Shown here in pieces: positions 16,379 through 25,680 of a DNA stretch of 64,000 bases. Both the position numbers and the translations under genes were made by a program. The DNA is from Dokdonella_A sp966248875 (GTDB lineage: Bacteria; Pseudomonadota; Gammaproteobacteria; Xanthomonadales; Rhodanobacteraceae): contig CBINBI010000001.1 of the NCBI GenBank assembly GCA_966248875.1, forward strand, positions 62,001-126,000, written 5' to 3'. Position 1 is the stretch's first letter. The number at the start of each line of letters is the position of its first letter. The notes beneath the pieces are model-generated. The model searched no databases. It saw nothing but the letters and a program-made list of their open reading frames with translations, and was not told where the DNA came from.

Positions 16379-18036
16379 CGCCGCTCCGGCAGATTCCGCG
16401 CCTGATGCGGATCGCGGCGGTCCTGATCCGCTACCGCCTCGACGATCTCGTCGACGCGGCACATCTCTATCGTCCGCTGAAGCTCGTGCGCGCGTGGCTG
16501 CCGCGCCCGCGCGGCGACATCGCGAACGCGCCGCGGGGCGCACGCCTGGTGATGGCGCTGACCGAGCTGGGACCGATCTTCGTGAAGTTCGGGCAGATCC
16601 TGTCGACGCGACGCGATCTCCTGCCCGATGACGTGGCCGACGAGCTGACGACGCTGCAGGACCGCGTCGCGCCTTTCCCCGAAGACATCGCGCGGGCGGC
16701 GATCGAGAGCGCGCTCGGTGCGCCGATCGGCCAACGTTACGCGACGTTCGACGGCGCGCCGCTCGCATCGGCCTCGATCGCGCAGGTACACGCTGCGACG
16801 CTTCCGGACGGGCGCGAAGTCGTGGTCAAGGTGCTGCGGCCCGACATCCATTCGCGCGTGGCCGACGATGTCGCGCTGCTGCGCGCGATCGCGGCCTCGG
16901 TCGAGCGCTTCCATCCGAACGCGGACAAGATCCGTCCGCGCGAGATCGTCGCCGAGGTGGAGACGACGCTGACCAACGAGCTCGATCTCATGCGCGAAGG
17001 CGCCAACGCCTCGCTGCTGCGGCGGAATTTCCTGGGCTCGGCCGATCTCTACGTGCCCGAGGTGATCTGGTCGCACACCAACGAGCGCGTGCTGACGCTC
17101 GAGCGCGTGCGCGGCATTCCCGTCGACGATCTCGACGCGCTCGACGCGGCCGGCATCGACCGCGTGCAGCTCGCCGAGAAAGGCGTGCGGCTGTTCTACA
17201 CGCAGGTGTTCCGCGACAACTTCTTTCACGCCGACGCGCACGCCGGCAACATCTGGGTCGATCCGGCGCGCCCGTCCGATCCGCGCTTCATCGCGCTCGA
17301 TTTCGGCATCATGGGCACTCTGCCGGACGAGGATCAGTACTGGCTGGCCGAGAACTTCCTCGCGCTGTTCAACCAGGACTACCGGCGCGTCGCCGAGCTG
17401 CACGTCCGCGCCGGCTGGATGCCTGCCGATGCGCGGATCGACGAGCTCGAAGCCGCGGTGCGCACGGTGTGCGAGCCTTACTTCACACGCCCGCTCAGCG
17501 AGATCTCGCTGGCCGAGGTCGTGGTGAAGCTGTTCCAGATGGCGCGGCGCTACGAGCTCACCTTGCAGCCGCAGCTCATCCTGCTGCAGAAAACGCTGCT
17601 CAACATCGAGGGCGTCGGACGGCTCCTGCATCCCGGCATCGACATCTGGGCCACCGCCAAACCGGAGCTGGAGCGCATCTGGCGCCAACGGCGTGGCCCA
17701 CGCGCGGCGCTGAAGGCGCTGCGGCGCCGGCTGCCGGAATGGCTCTCGGCGGCGCCCGACATGCCCCAGCTCGTGCACGACTATCTGACGCTGGCGACGC
17801 GCGGCAGGCTGGAACTTCGCATCGCCTCCGACGATCTGAAGGCCATCGAGCGGCGCAGCCGGCACGGGCAGCGGCTCGCCGTCTGGCTCGCCGTGGGCGT
17901 ATCGCTGCTGGCTTCGGGCGTGCTCGCCGCGCTGGTTTCGCTGTCTCTGCCGTCCCCGGGCGCCGTGCGCACCGCGGCGATCGCGGCGATGGCGGGCGGC
18001 GTGCTGGCGCTCGGCGCGGCCTTGCGCAGGACATGA
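16375..18036 (+). CDS. ubiB: Ubiquinone biosynthesis kinase-like protein UbiB
   Basis: The 553-residue protein belongs to the ABC1/ADCK/UbiB atypical kinase family needed for ubiquinone synthesis. It shows the KxGQ segment VKFGQILSTRRDLLP, the Ala-rich loop ASIAQVHAA, the catalytic VVVKVLRP lysine, the HADAHAGN loop (HxDxHxGN) and DFGIMG. Two hydrophobic segments close to the C-terminus (about residues 500-550) anchor it in the inner membrane. Translation starts at a GTG that overlaps the ubiJ stop, implying translational coupling. Confidence 0.95.
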   Translation: MTPLRQIPRLMRIAAVLIRYRLDDLVDAAHLYRPLKLVRAWLPRPRGDIANAPRGARLVMALTELGPIFVKFGQILSTRRDLLPDDVADELTTLQDRVAPFPEDIARAAIESALGAPIGQRYATFDGAPLASASIAQVHAATLPDGREVVVKVLRPDIHSRVADDVALLRAIAASVERFHPNADKIRPREIVAEVETTLTNELDLMREGANASLLRRNFLGSADLYVPEVIWSHTNERVLTLERVRGIPVDDLDALDAAGIDRVQLAEKGVRLFYTQVFRDNFFHADAHAGNIWVDPARPSDPRFIALDFGIMGTLPDEDQYWLAENFLALFNQDYRRVAELHVRAGWMPADARIDELEAAVRTVCEPYFTRPLSEISLAEVVVKLFQMARRYELTLQPQLILLQKTLLNIEGVGRLLHPGIDIWATAKPELERIWRQRRGPRAALKALRRRLPEWLSAAPDMPQLVHDYLTLATRGRLELRIASDDLKAIERRSRHGQRLAVWLAVGVSLLASGVLAALVSLSLPSPGAVRTAAIAAMAGGVLALGAALRRT

Positions 18037-18069
18037 ATTCACGATTCTGAGGATATGGAGGTATTCGGA

Positions 18070-18828
18070 ATGAACAGGCATCGCATCGCCGTCGTCGCGC
18101 TCGCGGCGGCCTGCATGGCGGGCATGGCCGCCTGCTCTCGCACGCACACGCCCACCGACGAACAACTGACGCAGCTCCTGCGTGCCGAACGTGCGAAGCC
18201 GGACGATCCGCGCGCACCGCTGGACGGCTCCGCAGTCAATTGCCTGCGCGCGTGGTCGGGCGACATCGAGCTGTCCGGCGCGCTGCCGCCCTCGTCCAGC
18301 GACGAAGCCGCGAAAACGACCTGCCGCCAGCGCCTCGACGGCTGGCTGGCCGATGCGACGCGCAATCCCGACAAGCTGAAATTCGAGGACGTCTCGGCGC
18401 CGCCCTCTGTGCGCCGTGCCATGGCGCTGCTCGCCGACCATCGCGCGTTTCCGGCGGCGATGACGCGTCCACCCGCACCGAGCCAGAGGCCGCCGGTCGC
18501 GCCGATGCCGCCGGCGGCACCGGCCGATGCGGAACCCGCCGATCTCAATGACGCCCTCACCGCGGTGAACGAGCTCGACACGCTCTGCCAGAAGGCCAAG
18601 CAGGCGGCGAGCGGCGACCCGTCGCAGGCTTCGCGCACGGCGCACAACATCGCCCGCTACGCGAGCTACTGCGACCAGCGCATCGAGCAGATGCGCACGC
18701 GCATTTCGAGCCTGCAGCAGAACGGCAATCCGCAGCAGGTGGCCATGATGGTCAAGAACGCGCAGCGCACGCTCGCCGTCGCGCGCCAGATCGCCGCGCA
18801 GGCCGACGCGCAGAACGCGACTCCATAA
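18070..18828 (+). CDS. Lipoprotein of unknown function
   Basis: The 252-residue precursor has a lipoprotein signal with lipobox MAAC around residue 22. The mature part has an N-terminal region with two cysteines (NCLRAW and TTCRQRLDGWLADATRNPDKLKFEDV), a proline-rich linker (PPAPSQRPPVAPMPPAAPADAEP) and a helical C-terminus (IEQMRTRISSLQQNGNPQQVAMMVKNAQRTLAVARQIAAQ). No family is recognised. GGAGG at 18057-18061, eight bases before the ATG at 18070, decides this start over an ATG 15 bases earlier. It follows ubiB by 33 bases and may be cotranscribed with it. Confidence 0.65.
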   Translation: MNRHRIAVVALAAACMAGMAACSRTHTPTDEQLTQLLRAERAKPDDPRAPLDGSAVNCLRAWSGDIELSGALPPSSSDEAAKTTCRQRLDGWLADATRNPDKLKFEDVSAPPSVRRAMALLADHRAFPAAMTRPPAPSQRPPVAPMPPAAPADAEPADLNDALTAVNELDTLCQKAKQAASGDPSQASRTAHNIARYASYCDQRIEQMRTRISSLQQNGNPQQVAMMVKNAQRTLAVARQIAAQADAQNATP

Positions 18829-18849
18829 GCGGAGCACGACCGGCAATCC

Positions 18850-18872
18850 CTCCGCCGCGCTCCGCGGCGGAG
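18850..18872. terminator. GC-rich hairpin after the lipoprotein gene
   Basis: A perfect 10-bp stem (CTCCGCCGCG with CGCGGCGGAG) and 3-base loop lie 22 bases after the stop. There is no T-run, so it is terminator-like only. Confidence 0.45.
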
Positions 18873-18900
18873 CCCTCTCCGGCACCGCTACAATGCGCGC

Positions 18901-19326
18901 ATGCCGAGCACCGACGCCCTGGTCCGGATTCCGGACGACGAAATCACCGAGCGTTTCGTTCGTGCCGCCGGTCCCGGCGGACAGAACGTCAACAAGGTGG
19001 CGAGCGCGGTCGAGCTGCGCTTCGATGTCGCGCGCTCGCGCGCATTGCCGGAAGCGGTGCGCGAGCGCCTGCTCGCGCGTCGCGACCGTCGCCTGACCGC
19101 CGATGGCGTGCTGGTGATCCAGGCCAACCGCTTCCGCGATCAGGCCAGGAACCGCGAGGACGCCCGCGCGCGGCTCGCCGAGTTGATCGAGTCGGCGACA
19201 CGCGCGCCCAAGCGGCGCATCGCGACACGGCCGACGCGCGCCTCGCAGGAACGCCGCATCGAAGCCAAGAAGAACCGGTCGACGATCAAGCGCACGCGCT
19301 CGGCGCGAGGCTGGAATCACGAGTGA
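18901..19326 (+). CDS. arfB: Alternative ribosome-rescue factor ArfB
   Basis: The 141-residue peptidyl-tRNA hydrolase frees ribosomes stalled on non-stop mRNA. The GGQ motif is present (AAGPGGQNVNKVASAVELRFD), and the C-terminal tail is rich in Lys and Arg (KKNRSTIKRTRSARGWNHE), as required to enter the empty mRNA channel. Length matches ArfB (about 140 residues) and excludes the longer RF1/RF2. It overlaps the next gene by four bases (GTGA), so the two are translationally coupled. Confidence 0.93.
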   Translation: MPSTDALVRIPDDEITERFVRAAGPGGQNVNKVASAVELRFDVARSRALPEAVRERLLARRDRRLTADGVLVIQANRFRDQARNREDARARLAELIESATRAPKRRIATRPTRASQERRIEAKKNRSTIKRTRSARGWNHE

Positions 19327-19916
19327 GCACCGGAGCTTCGCTGCCCGCGCTGCCGCCCTCGATGCCGCAGTTCGCGCAGAATCCGTGGCGCCGGCTGTGC
19401 GCGCGCATCCTGCGCAGCGCCGGCTGGCGGCTCGCCGGCGAGTTGCCGGACCGGCCCAAGCTGGTGCTGATCGCCGCGCCGCACTCGTCGTGGTTGGACG
19501 GCGTCTGGGGCCTCCTGTTCCGCAGCGCGCTCGGCGCCGACGTGTCGTTCATGGCCAAGCGCGAGCTGTTCGTCGGCCCGCTCGGCTGGCTGCTGCGCCG
19601 GCTCGGCGGCATTCCGATCGAGCGCAGCGCCGCGCACGGCGTCGTCGAGCAGATGACGGCGCGCTTCGCGCGCTCCGAGCGCCTCTGGGTCGGCATCACG
19701 CCCGAAGGCACGCGCAAGCGCGTGGACAAGTGGAAGAATGGCTTCTGGCACATCGCGCGCGCCGCCGGCGTGCCGATCCTGCCGGTCTACTTCGACTATC
19801 CGACGCGCACGATCGGGCTCGGCCCGCTGTTCCAGCCCACCGGCAATCTCGACGCCGACCTCGCCGACCTGCGCGCGTTCTATTCGCCGTGGCGCGGCAA
19901 GCACCGGGGCGCCTGA
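19323..19916 (+). CDS. Lysophospholipid acyltransferase family protein
   Basis: The 197-residue protein has the acyltransferase HX4D motif in APHSSWLDGVW, then FMAKRELFVGPLGWLLRRLGGIPIERS and the EGTRKRV block. It likely transfers an acyl chain to a lysophospholipid or related acceptor at the inner membrane. The short size resembles the 1-acylglycerol-3-phosphate acyltransferase-like proteins of unknown acceptor. The GTG start lies within the arfB stop. Confidence 0.85.
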   Translation: MSTGASLPALPPSMPQFAQNPWRRLCARILRSAGWRLAGELPDRPKLVLIAAPHSSWLDGVWGLLFRSALGADVSFMAKRELFVGPLGWLLRRLGGIPIERSAAHGVVEQMTARFARSERLWVGITPEGTRKRVDKWKNGFWHIARAAGVPILPVYFDYPTRTIGLGPLFQPTGNLDADLADLRAFYSPWRGKHRGA

Positions 19917-20067
19917 GGCCGCTTCCGCAAAAACGCGAACCCATCAGGGATTTCACTCAGCGCACGCTTGACCGCCTCGCGAAGCGAAATCTAGCCTCGT
20001 TCCGGGGCACGGCTGCGTCTTGGATGTCCGCGGGACCGTGTCGCCCACGACAACGGGGTCCGCTTCG

Positions 20068-21147
20068 GTGCGCTCGAAGATTCGCCGGTGTTTCACTCGT
20101 GCATTCGCGGCCGCGACGCTCGCGGGCGCGCTGATCGCGGCCTGCGGTCTGCCGTCCCGCGCGTCGGCGCAACAGACGCGCGAAGACTTCGCCAGCGGGC
20201 TGCCGTCATCGAATCTTTCCGGTGAAGAGGTGAACGCCGGCATCCGCGATCTGATCGCGGCGCCGGGATTCGCCAGGGCCGTCGTCGCGGACAATCCGGG
20301 CGCACCCGGTGCGGCGCCGATCGGCGAGCGCGTCTGTGTCACCTGCCACCAGCTCGAAAGCGAGCACTTCACGCACACGCTGCACGCGCTTGGTCTGCAC
20401 GCCGCGAGCAAGGCGGAGCCGGACATCCCGGTCTGCGAGACCTGCCACGGGCCGGGCTCGCTGCACGCGCAGAGGCCGACCGAGAAAGGCCTGATCATCG
20501 GCTACACGAAGGATTCCGGCACGCCGATCGATACGCAGACGAAGACCTGCCTCTCTTGCCACCAGGGCGGGCCGCGCGATCACTGGCTCGGCTCGGTACA
20601 CCAGCGCAACGGCCTCTCGTGCAGCGACTGCCACAACCCGATGGCGAAGTTCTCGCCCGAAGGCCTGCTCGCGCGCGCGTCGATCAACGACACCTGTGCG
20701 CAGTGTCACCGCGACATCCGCATGCAGTTCAACCGCCGCTCGCACATGCCGCTGCCCGAAGGGCAGATGAGCTGCGCCGACTGCCACAACCCGCACGGCT
20801 CGCTGACCGATCCGCTCCTGAAGACGAACACCGTCAACGAGACCTGCTACCAGTGCCACGCCGAGAAGCGCGGCCCGTTCCTGTTCGAGCACGCGCCGGT
20901 CCGCGAGAGCTGCCTCAACTGCCACACGCCGCACGGCTCGAACCAGGCCTCGCTACTGGTCACGCCGATTCCGTTCCTGTGCCAGCAGTGCCACAGCTCG
21001 ACGCGGCACCCGAACGACCTGCACACGCCGCGCTCGCTCGCCAGCGGCACGCATCCGGACGAGCGGCTCATGGGCCGCGGCTGCATCACCTGTCACGCGA
21101 ACATCCACGGCTCGAATGCGCCGTCCGGGCCGAAGTTCCATGAGTAG
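20068..21147 (+). CDS. Decaheme c-type cytochrome (DmsE/MtrA family)
   Basis: The product has a signal peptide (FAAATLAGALIAACGLPSRASAQ) and ten CxxCH heme-binding motifs: CVTCH, CETCH, CLSCH, CSDCH, CAQCH, CADCH, CYQCH, CLNCH, CQQCH and CITCH. This is the count and spacing of MtrA, MtoA, PioA and DmsE. Such cytochromes fill an outer-membrane barrel and wire electrons between periplasm and cell exterior. The partner barrel gene follows directly. The start is uncertain: a GTG at 20068 gives the best signal peptide, but in-frame TTG at 20020 and GTG at 20038 are possible. Electron flow could be outward (respiration) or inward (metal oxidation). Confidence 0.9.
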   Translation: MRSKIRRCFTRAFAAATLAGALIAACGLPSRASAQQTREDFASGLPSSNLSGEEVNAGIRDLIAAPGFARAVVADNPGAPGAAPIGERVCVTCHQLESEHFTHTLHALGLHAASKAEPDIPVCETCHGPGSLHAQRPTEKGLIIGYTKDSGTPIDTQTKTCLSCHQGGPRDHWLGSVHQRNGLSCSDCHNPMAKFSPEGLLARASINDTCAQCHRDIRMQFNRRSHMPLPEGQMSCADCHNPHGSLTDPLLKTNTVNETCYQCHAEKRGPFLFEHAPVRESCLNCHTPHGSNQASLLVTPIPFLCQQCHSSTRHPNDLHTPRSLASGTHPDERLMGRGCITCHANIHGSNAPSGPKFHE

Positions 21148-21157
21148 GGAGGACGCG

Positions 21158-23773
21158 ATGGCGACACGATCCCTCTCCTCTCCTTTGTCGTTCCCACGCA
21201 CGCGCGGATCCAGTGCCTCTGCCTTGCGCCCGCAAAGCCGCCGGGTCCCCGCGCTTGCGGCGATGACGATGCTGTTTGCTGCGGCGTCGGCTTGCGCGGA
21301 TACCGGCGTCGGCGTCGACACCTGGCGCGCGAACAAGCTAGATCCCACCGCCGGCGCCGCCGGGCAGCCGCGCGACGAGCGCGGCACGTCGTGGCTGGTT
21401 CCGGGCGAGCACCGCACGCCGACCGGAAACCTGTACATGTGCCCCGCTGAATCGCCGGAGGTTGCCGAGCACGGCGACTGGATCTCGTACGGCGCGCTGT
21501 CGCTCGGCGGCGTCGCGACCGGCGGCGACGACGACAACGCGCTGTGGAACCGCTACGTGAAATGGGACAGCAGCCTGCTTCTCGGCCTGCTCGATTACAC
21601 GTGGGAGCGGCCGGAGGACGGCACTTACGCCAACGTGCGCGCGAGCCGCATCAGCGACGACGATCAGTACTATCAGGCCGTGTTCGGCCGCGCCGGCAGC
21701 TACAAGATCCAGGCGTTCCTGCGCGAAGTGCCGAATGTGCTGTCGAACAACGCGCGGCCGATCTGGAACGGCGTCGGCTCGAACCATCTGACGCTGCCGT
21801 CGAGCCTCGCAGCCGGCGGCAGCACACCTGCCGAGGTCGCCGCGGTATCGGCCGCGACGGGCGAGCGCACGCTTTCGGTGCGTCGCGACAAGCAGGGCCT
21901 CGGCTTCTCGATGTATCTCACGCCGGAGTGGACCGCCTACGCAAACCTCACCGACGAGGAGCGCAAAGGTGCGCGGCCATATGGCGGCACGTTCTTCTTC
22001 AACTTTCCGTTCCCGAGCAACGGCGGCGTGTTCGAGACGACCAAGCCGATCGACGATTCGACGATCAATCTCAACGGCGGCTTCCGGTACGCGGGCCCGG
22101 TCTGGCGCATGGACTTCGGCTACGAGGGATCGTTCTACCGCGACCGCTACCGCAGCTACCACTTCGAGTCGCCGTTCGCGCTGTCGCCGGTCGTGCCGGG
22201 AGCGACGTCCGCGCCGCTGTTCCGCGGCCAGATGGCGATGGAGCCCGACAACGATTACCACAATCTGCGCGCGACGTTCACGCGCAAGCTGCCGCTGAAC
22301 GGCGAGCTCTCGCTGACCGCGTCGGGCGGGCGCATGTCGCAGGACGACGCGCTGATCGCGCCGGTCGACTGCACCGGCGTGTTCGGGATTGATCTCGACG
22401 GTTCGGGCCTCGGTCCGCAGAATCCCTTCCTCTACGACTGCTCGAAGTGGAACACCCCGGACGCGCTGTCGCGCCGCAGCGCGAACATGAGCATCGACAC
22501 CTCGCTCGTCGACGGGCGCGTCGTGCTGCAGCCGACGCAGGACGTCACCGTGCGCGGCGGCCTGCGCTTCGATCGCGAGGACTACCGCAACGTCTATCTC
22601 GCCTACAACCCCCTCACGGGCCAGTACGGCTACGTCAGCGAGAACGGCGCGCAAGGCAGCATCGTGCCGGGGGAAGCCGGCATCTGGGATCCGGTCACCA
22701 GCCCTTCGAGCCTGACCCGCGTGCTGAGCCTGCCGCTCGACATGCAGACGATCGACGCGAATGTCGGCGCGGACTGGAAGATCGGGCAGCACGACACGCT
22801 CGGCGCAACGTACGCGTTCAGGCGCTACGAGCCGAGCAACCGCGAGCGCCGCGAAGTCGACGACCACAGCATCAAGCTGACCTGGGTCAACCGTGCGCTC
22901 GACTGGCTGACGTTCCGCGCGAATTACACGTACCTCGAGCAGAGCGGCGACCGCTACGATTTCGATCCCTATGAGTTCACCTACTCGGTGAGCCTGCCGG
23001 GCTTCGTCGTGCCGCCGGGCGGTTTGTTGCCGCACACGGTGGATGCGCTGCGCAAATACGACGTTTCCAGCCGTGACGAACACAAGCTGGACCTGATGGC
23101 GACGTTCCTCGCCCGCGACGACATGACGTTCAGCGCGTCGCTGCGCGGCGACTGGAACGACTACGACGCGGTGCTCGGCCGAAAGGGCTACGACACGCTC
23201 GGCGCGACGCTGCAGTGGGAATGGCAGCCCTCGCCGCTGACCAGCGCGAGCCTGTACTACGGCTATGACGAATCCACGCTCGACATGGCCAACGTCAACG
23301 ACATCGAGGCCGGCAGCGATCCGACGCTGGGCGGCGCCACCTATCCGCTCGACGGCCGCTGGTGGGCGAAGGACAAGCAGAAGAATCACAACGCAGGCGC
23401 GACGCTGGCGCAGAATTTCGGCCGCGTGCGCCTCGACGCGAGCTGGAATTACATCTACGCCCGCGGCACGACGAGCTACCGCTTCGCGACGCCGACCGCG
23501 CTCGCCTACTTCGCCGACGGCCTCGTCGCCGGCAACGATGCGTTTCCGCCGATGAACTATCGCGTCAACGGACTCGCGATCGGCGTGACGTTCCCGATCG
23601 CGCACCGCATCTCGCTGCGCGTGTTCGACTACTACGAACGCGGCGACATCGACGACTGGCATTACTCGGGGTTCGATCGCGGCCGCGTCATCGATCATCG
23701 TGTCTACACCGACGGCGGGCCGGAAAGCTACAGCGCGAATCTCGTCGGTCTGCTGCTCAGCGTCGAGCTGTAG
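21158..23773 (+). CDS. MtrB/PioB-type outer-membrane beta-barrel for the decaheme cytochrome
   Basis: The 871-residue protein has a signal peptide ending near CAD and then long alternating aromatic/polar strands typical of a large barrel (WRMDFGYEGSFYRDRYRSYHF, ASLYYGYDESTLD, ISLRVFDYYERGD). It ends in an outer-membrane-type strand (NLVGLLLSVEL). Its N-terminal GDWISYGALSLGGV and FLREVPN segments fit the MtrB/PioB family. The barrel sheathes the decaheme cytochrome across the outer membrane. The ATG at 21158 has a good AGGGAGGA; an ATG at 21140 overlapping the cytochrome stop is the alternative. No extracellular MtrC/OmcA-type cytochrome gene is found nearby, so this resembles the two-part PioAB/MtoAB arrangement. 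Confidence 0.9.
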   Translation: MATRSLSSPLSFPRTRGSSASALRPQSRRVPALAAMTMLFAAASACADTGVGVDTWRANKLDPTAGAAGQPRDERGTSWLVPGEHRTPTGNLYMCPAESPEVAEHGDWISYGALSLGGVATGGDDDNALWNRYVKWDSSLLLGLLDYTWERPEDGTYANVRASRISDDDQYYQAVFGRAGSYKIQAFLREVPNVLSNNARPIWNGVGSNHLTLPSSLAAGGSTPAEVAAVSAATGERTLSVRRDKQGLGFSMYLTPEWTAYANLTDEERKGARPYGGTFFFNFPFPSNGGVFETTKPIDDSTINLNGGFRYAGPVWRMDFGYEGSFYRDRYRSYHFESPFALSPVVPGATSAPLFRGQMAMEPDNDYHNLRATFTRKLPLNGELSLTASGGRMSQDDALIAPVDCTGVFGIDLDGSGLGPQNPFLYDCSKWNTPDALSRRSANMSIDTSLVDGRVVLQPTQDVTVRGGLRFDREDYRNVYLAYNPLTGQYGYVSENGAQGSIVPGEAGIWDPVTSPSSLTRVLSLPLDMQTIDANVGADWKIGQHDTLGATYAFRRYEPSNRERREVDDHSIKLTWVNRALDWLTFRANYTYLEQSGDRYDFDPYEFTYSVSLPGFVVPPGGLLPHTVDALRKYDVSSRDEHKLDLMATFLARDDMTFSASLRGDWNDYDAVLGRKGYDTLGATLQWEWQPSPLTSASLYYGYDESTLDMANVNDIEAGSDPTLGGATYPLDGRWWAKDKQKNHNAGATLAQNFGRVRLDASWNYIYARGTTSYRFATPTALAYFADGLVAGNDAFPPMNYRVNGLAIGVTFPIAHRISLRVFDYYERGDIDDWHYSGFDRGRVIDHRVYTDGGPESYSANLVGLLLSVEL

Positions 23774-23787
23774 CGGGGAGCCATGCC

Positions 23788-24483
23788 ATGCATCCTCGGA
23801 ACCGCTTCCTTGCCCGCTGTCTCGCGCACGCAGCCGCGGGTATTGGACTGATTGCCGCCGCTTCCGCTGCCGCTGGCTCGCGCGATTTCATCGATCTGCG
23901 CCGCATCACGCCGCTGCAGGGCGACGCCGCGGCGGGCAAAGAAAAAGCCGCCGCCTGCGGCGCCTGCCACGGCGCAGCCGGCATCGCCCCCGCGTCCGTG
24001 TTCCCGAATCTCGCCGGCCAGCGTGCGGAATACCTCTACTGGCAGCTCGTCGAGTTCAAGCGCGAGGCACGGCCGGAATCGCCGATGACCTCGCAGGTCG
24101 CGAACCTCGACGACGCAACCATGCGCGATCTCGCGGCGTACTACGCATCGCTGCCGCCTGCGCCATTCAATGCGCAGGCGAACGCTTCGGCCGCCGGCGC
24201 GGCGATCTATCGCGAGGGTGATCCCGAGCGCGGCACGCCGCCGTGCCAGGGCTGTCACGGTGCCGACGGTGGCGGACATCCGCTCGCGGCAGGCGACGCG
24301 CATTTCCGGACCTATCCTATGCTGCGCGGCCAGCACGCCGATTATGTGCTGCAGCGGCTTAAGAACTTTCGCGACGGCAAGCACGAATCCAGCAGCAGCG
24401 ACCTCGTCATGACGCCGATCGCGAAGACGCTCGACGACGAATCGATGAAGGCGGTCGCGGTCTGGATCGAGTCGGGGCAGTGA
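23788..24483 (+). CDS. Diheme cytochrome c (c4-like)
   Basis: The 231-residue periplasmic cytochrome has a signal peptide (IGLIAAASAAAG) and two class I heme domains. The first heme site is CGACHGAAG and the second CQGCHGADGGG, each followed by the PNLAGQ / YPMLRGQ loop and a distal methionine region (SPMTSQ, DLVMTPIA). This is the cytochrome c4 pattern. It starts 14 bases after the barrel gene with GGGGAG before the ATG, so the three are likely one operon. It would shuttle electrons between the inner-membrane respiratory chain and the decaheme conduit. Confidence 0.88.
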   Translation: MHPRNRFLARCLAHAAAGIGLIAAASAAAGSRDFIDLRRITPLQGDAAAGKEKAAACGACHGAAGIAPASVFPNLAGQRAEYLYWQLVEFKREARPESPMTSQVANLDDATMRDLAAYYASLPPAPFNAQANASAAGAAIYREGDPERGTPPCQGCHGADGGGHPLAAGDAHFRTYPMLRGQHADYVLQRLKNFRDGKHESSSSDLVMTPIAKTLDDESMKAVAVWIESGQ

Positions 24484-24771
24484 TTGGATGCAGATTGCGA
24501 ACAATCGTTTTGCCGTCGCATCAACAAATATCGGCACGCAGGTCACGGCTCCGATCCGAGCACTATGACTACAAAGAACGTTCGCCAACGGAGGCCGATA
24601 TAAGAAGTGCCGCGGAGAACCGGCACAGCGGAAAACGAATCGCGAACGCACGACTTCCCTTCCATGAGCGTTCACGAATTCACGCGTCTCATTCGACGCG
24701 CAAAACCGAGGGCACAATGACCTGCGACGGGGAAGCCAGGTCCGGACTAACGAGTTGGTTACGGAGGAGCT

Positions 24772-25188
24772 ATGCGCTTTGCTTCTGGCAAGACTATAAC
24801 GATGAGCATTTCGAGTTTGCTCGGACTCGCTTCGGCGAACGCGTGGGCGGTGGATCATGCTGTCACGGTGGGCGGCAGCGGAAACGTCTTTACTCCGTCG
24901 ACGCTGGCCATCGCGGCGGGTGACACGGTCACATTCACGAACGCGGGCGGCTTCCACAACGTCACATCGGATCCCGGCGCAGTGACGAGTTTTCACTGCT
25001 CGGACGCGTGCGGACCGGCCCCGACCGGCAACCCGAGCGGCAATCTCTGGTCGCAGACCATCACCTTCCCCGACGTGGGCACCATCGGTTTCTTCTGCGA
25101 AGCGCACGGTGGTCCCGGCGGACAGGGCATGTCCGGCGTCATCACCGTGACGGTGCCCGTCGAACTGCAATCCTTCGAAGTCGACTGA
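24772..25188 (+). CDS. Secreted cupredoxin (plastocyanin-like)
   Basis: The 138-residue product has a signal peptide (MSISSLLGLASANAWA) and one cupredoxin domain. The likely type 1 copper ligands are visible: His in GGFHNVTSD, then Cys and His in FFCEAHGG, and Met in QGMSG. An extra cysteine pair (FHCSDAC) may form a disulfide. It should be a periplasmic one-electron carrier. GGAGGAG lies just before the ATG at 24772. The preceding 288 bases are less GC-rich and hold no credible gene; they probably contain its promoter. It stands between the Mtr-type operon and xoxF, so either could be its partner. Confidence 0.85.
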   Translation: MRFASGKTITMSISSLLGLASANAWAVDHAVTVGGSGNVFTPSTLAIAAGDTVTFTNAGGFHNVTSDPGAVTSFHCSDACGPAPTGNPSGNLWSQTITFPDVGTIGFFCEAHGGPGGQGMSGVITVTVPVELQSFEVD

Positions 25189-25194
25189 TCCCGA

Positions 25195-25218
25195 GGCCGG
25201 TCGCAGCAGCGACCGGCC
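25195..25218 (+). terminator. Hairpin after the cupredoxin gene
   Basis: A perfect 10-bp stem (GGCCGGTCGC with GCGACCGGCC) with an AGCA loop starts six bases after the stop. No T-run follows. It probably ends or stabilises the cupredoxin transcript, separating it from xoxF. Confidence 0.55.
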
Positions 25219-25368
25219 AGCGCCCGCTGCGGCCGCTTTCCTGCCTCTCCGCTCAGCAGAGCGCAAACACGCTCGCGACAGGCGCTTTTTCGCGCGGTGA
25301 CCTCCTGCCGACGCCGCGTGGCGCCTGTCCACCGCTATGCCAAGCCCGGTGCAATGGTGCCGGCCGTG

Positions 25369-25388
25369 GTGTTCCGCTGATGGAACAC
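25369..25388. promoter_or_regulatory. Candidate activator site upstream of xoxF (TGTTCC-N6-GGAACA)
   Basis: GTGTTCC and GGAACAC form a perfect inverted repeat with a six-base spacer. It lies 74 bases upstream of the -24/-12 promoter at 25462, a usual position for a sigma-54 activator site. The same half-sites occur upstream of adhC. A half-copy of another cluster motif (CGGGAA, three bases, TTC) is at 25435-25446. The rest of the 25219-25680 intergenic stretch shows nothing else. Confidence 0.5.
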
Positions 25389-25461
25389 TCGCGCGGCGCC
25401 GCTGCGCCGCAGCAATCTGCAATCGATTGATGCGCGGGAATTTTTCATAGAACGCCCGATT

Positions 25462-25477
25462 TGGCACAAGCGCTGCA
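25462..25477 (+). promoter_or_regulatory. Sigma-54 (-24/-12) promoter of xoxF
   Basis: TGGCACAAGCGCTGCA matches TGGCACN5TTGCA at all but one core position, with GG and GC exactly 12 bases apart. Transcription would start near 25489, leaving a leader of about 190 bases before the xoxF ATG. Confidence 0.7.
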
Positions 25478-25680
25478 ATACATAGAGGCGCATCGCACAA
25501 CCGATCCGGCCTGTGAGGGGACCGGCGACTGTGGCATGCGCGGAAGCCCGCAAGCGGCTTCGAAGAAAATTTCGCGAACCCATGGCCACGCAAGCGTAGG
25601 ACCAGGCTGATGACTGTTCGCCGGCTGCTTCCGCTTCGCTGCGGAAAGCACTACCGACCCATGCAGGAGGAGAATTGAAG

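Noticed and set aside
21140..21157. Upstream ATG for the MtrB-type barrel
   Set aside because: It overlaps the cytochrome stop and lacks its own ribosome site; AGGGAGGA is placed for the ATG at 21158. It remains possible.
24480..24923. Open frame overlapping the cupredoxin start
   Set aside because: It begins at the cytochrome stop, has no likeness to known proteins and overlaps the cupredoxin gene, which has a signal peptide, Shine-Dalgarno and copper ligands.
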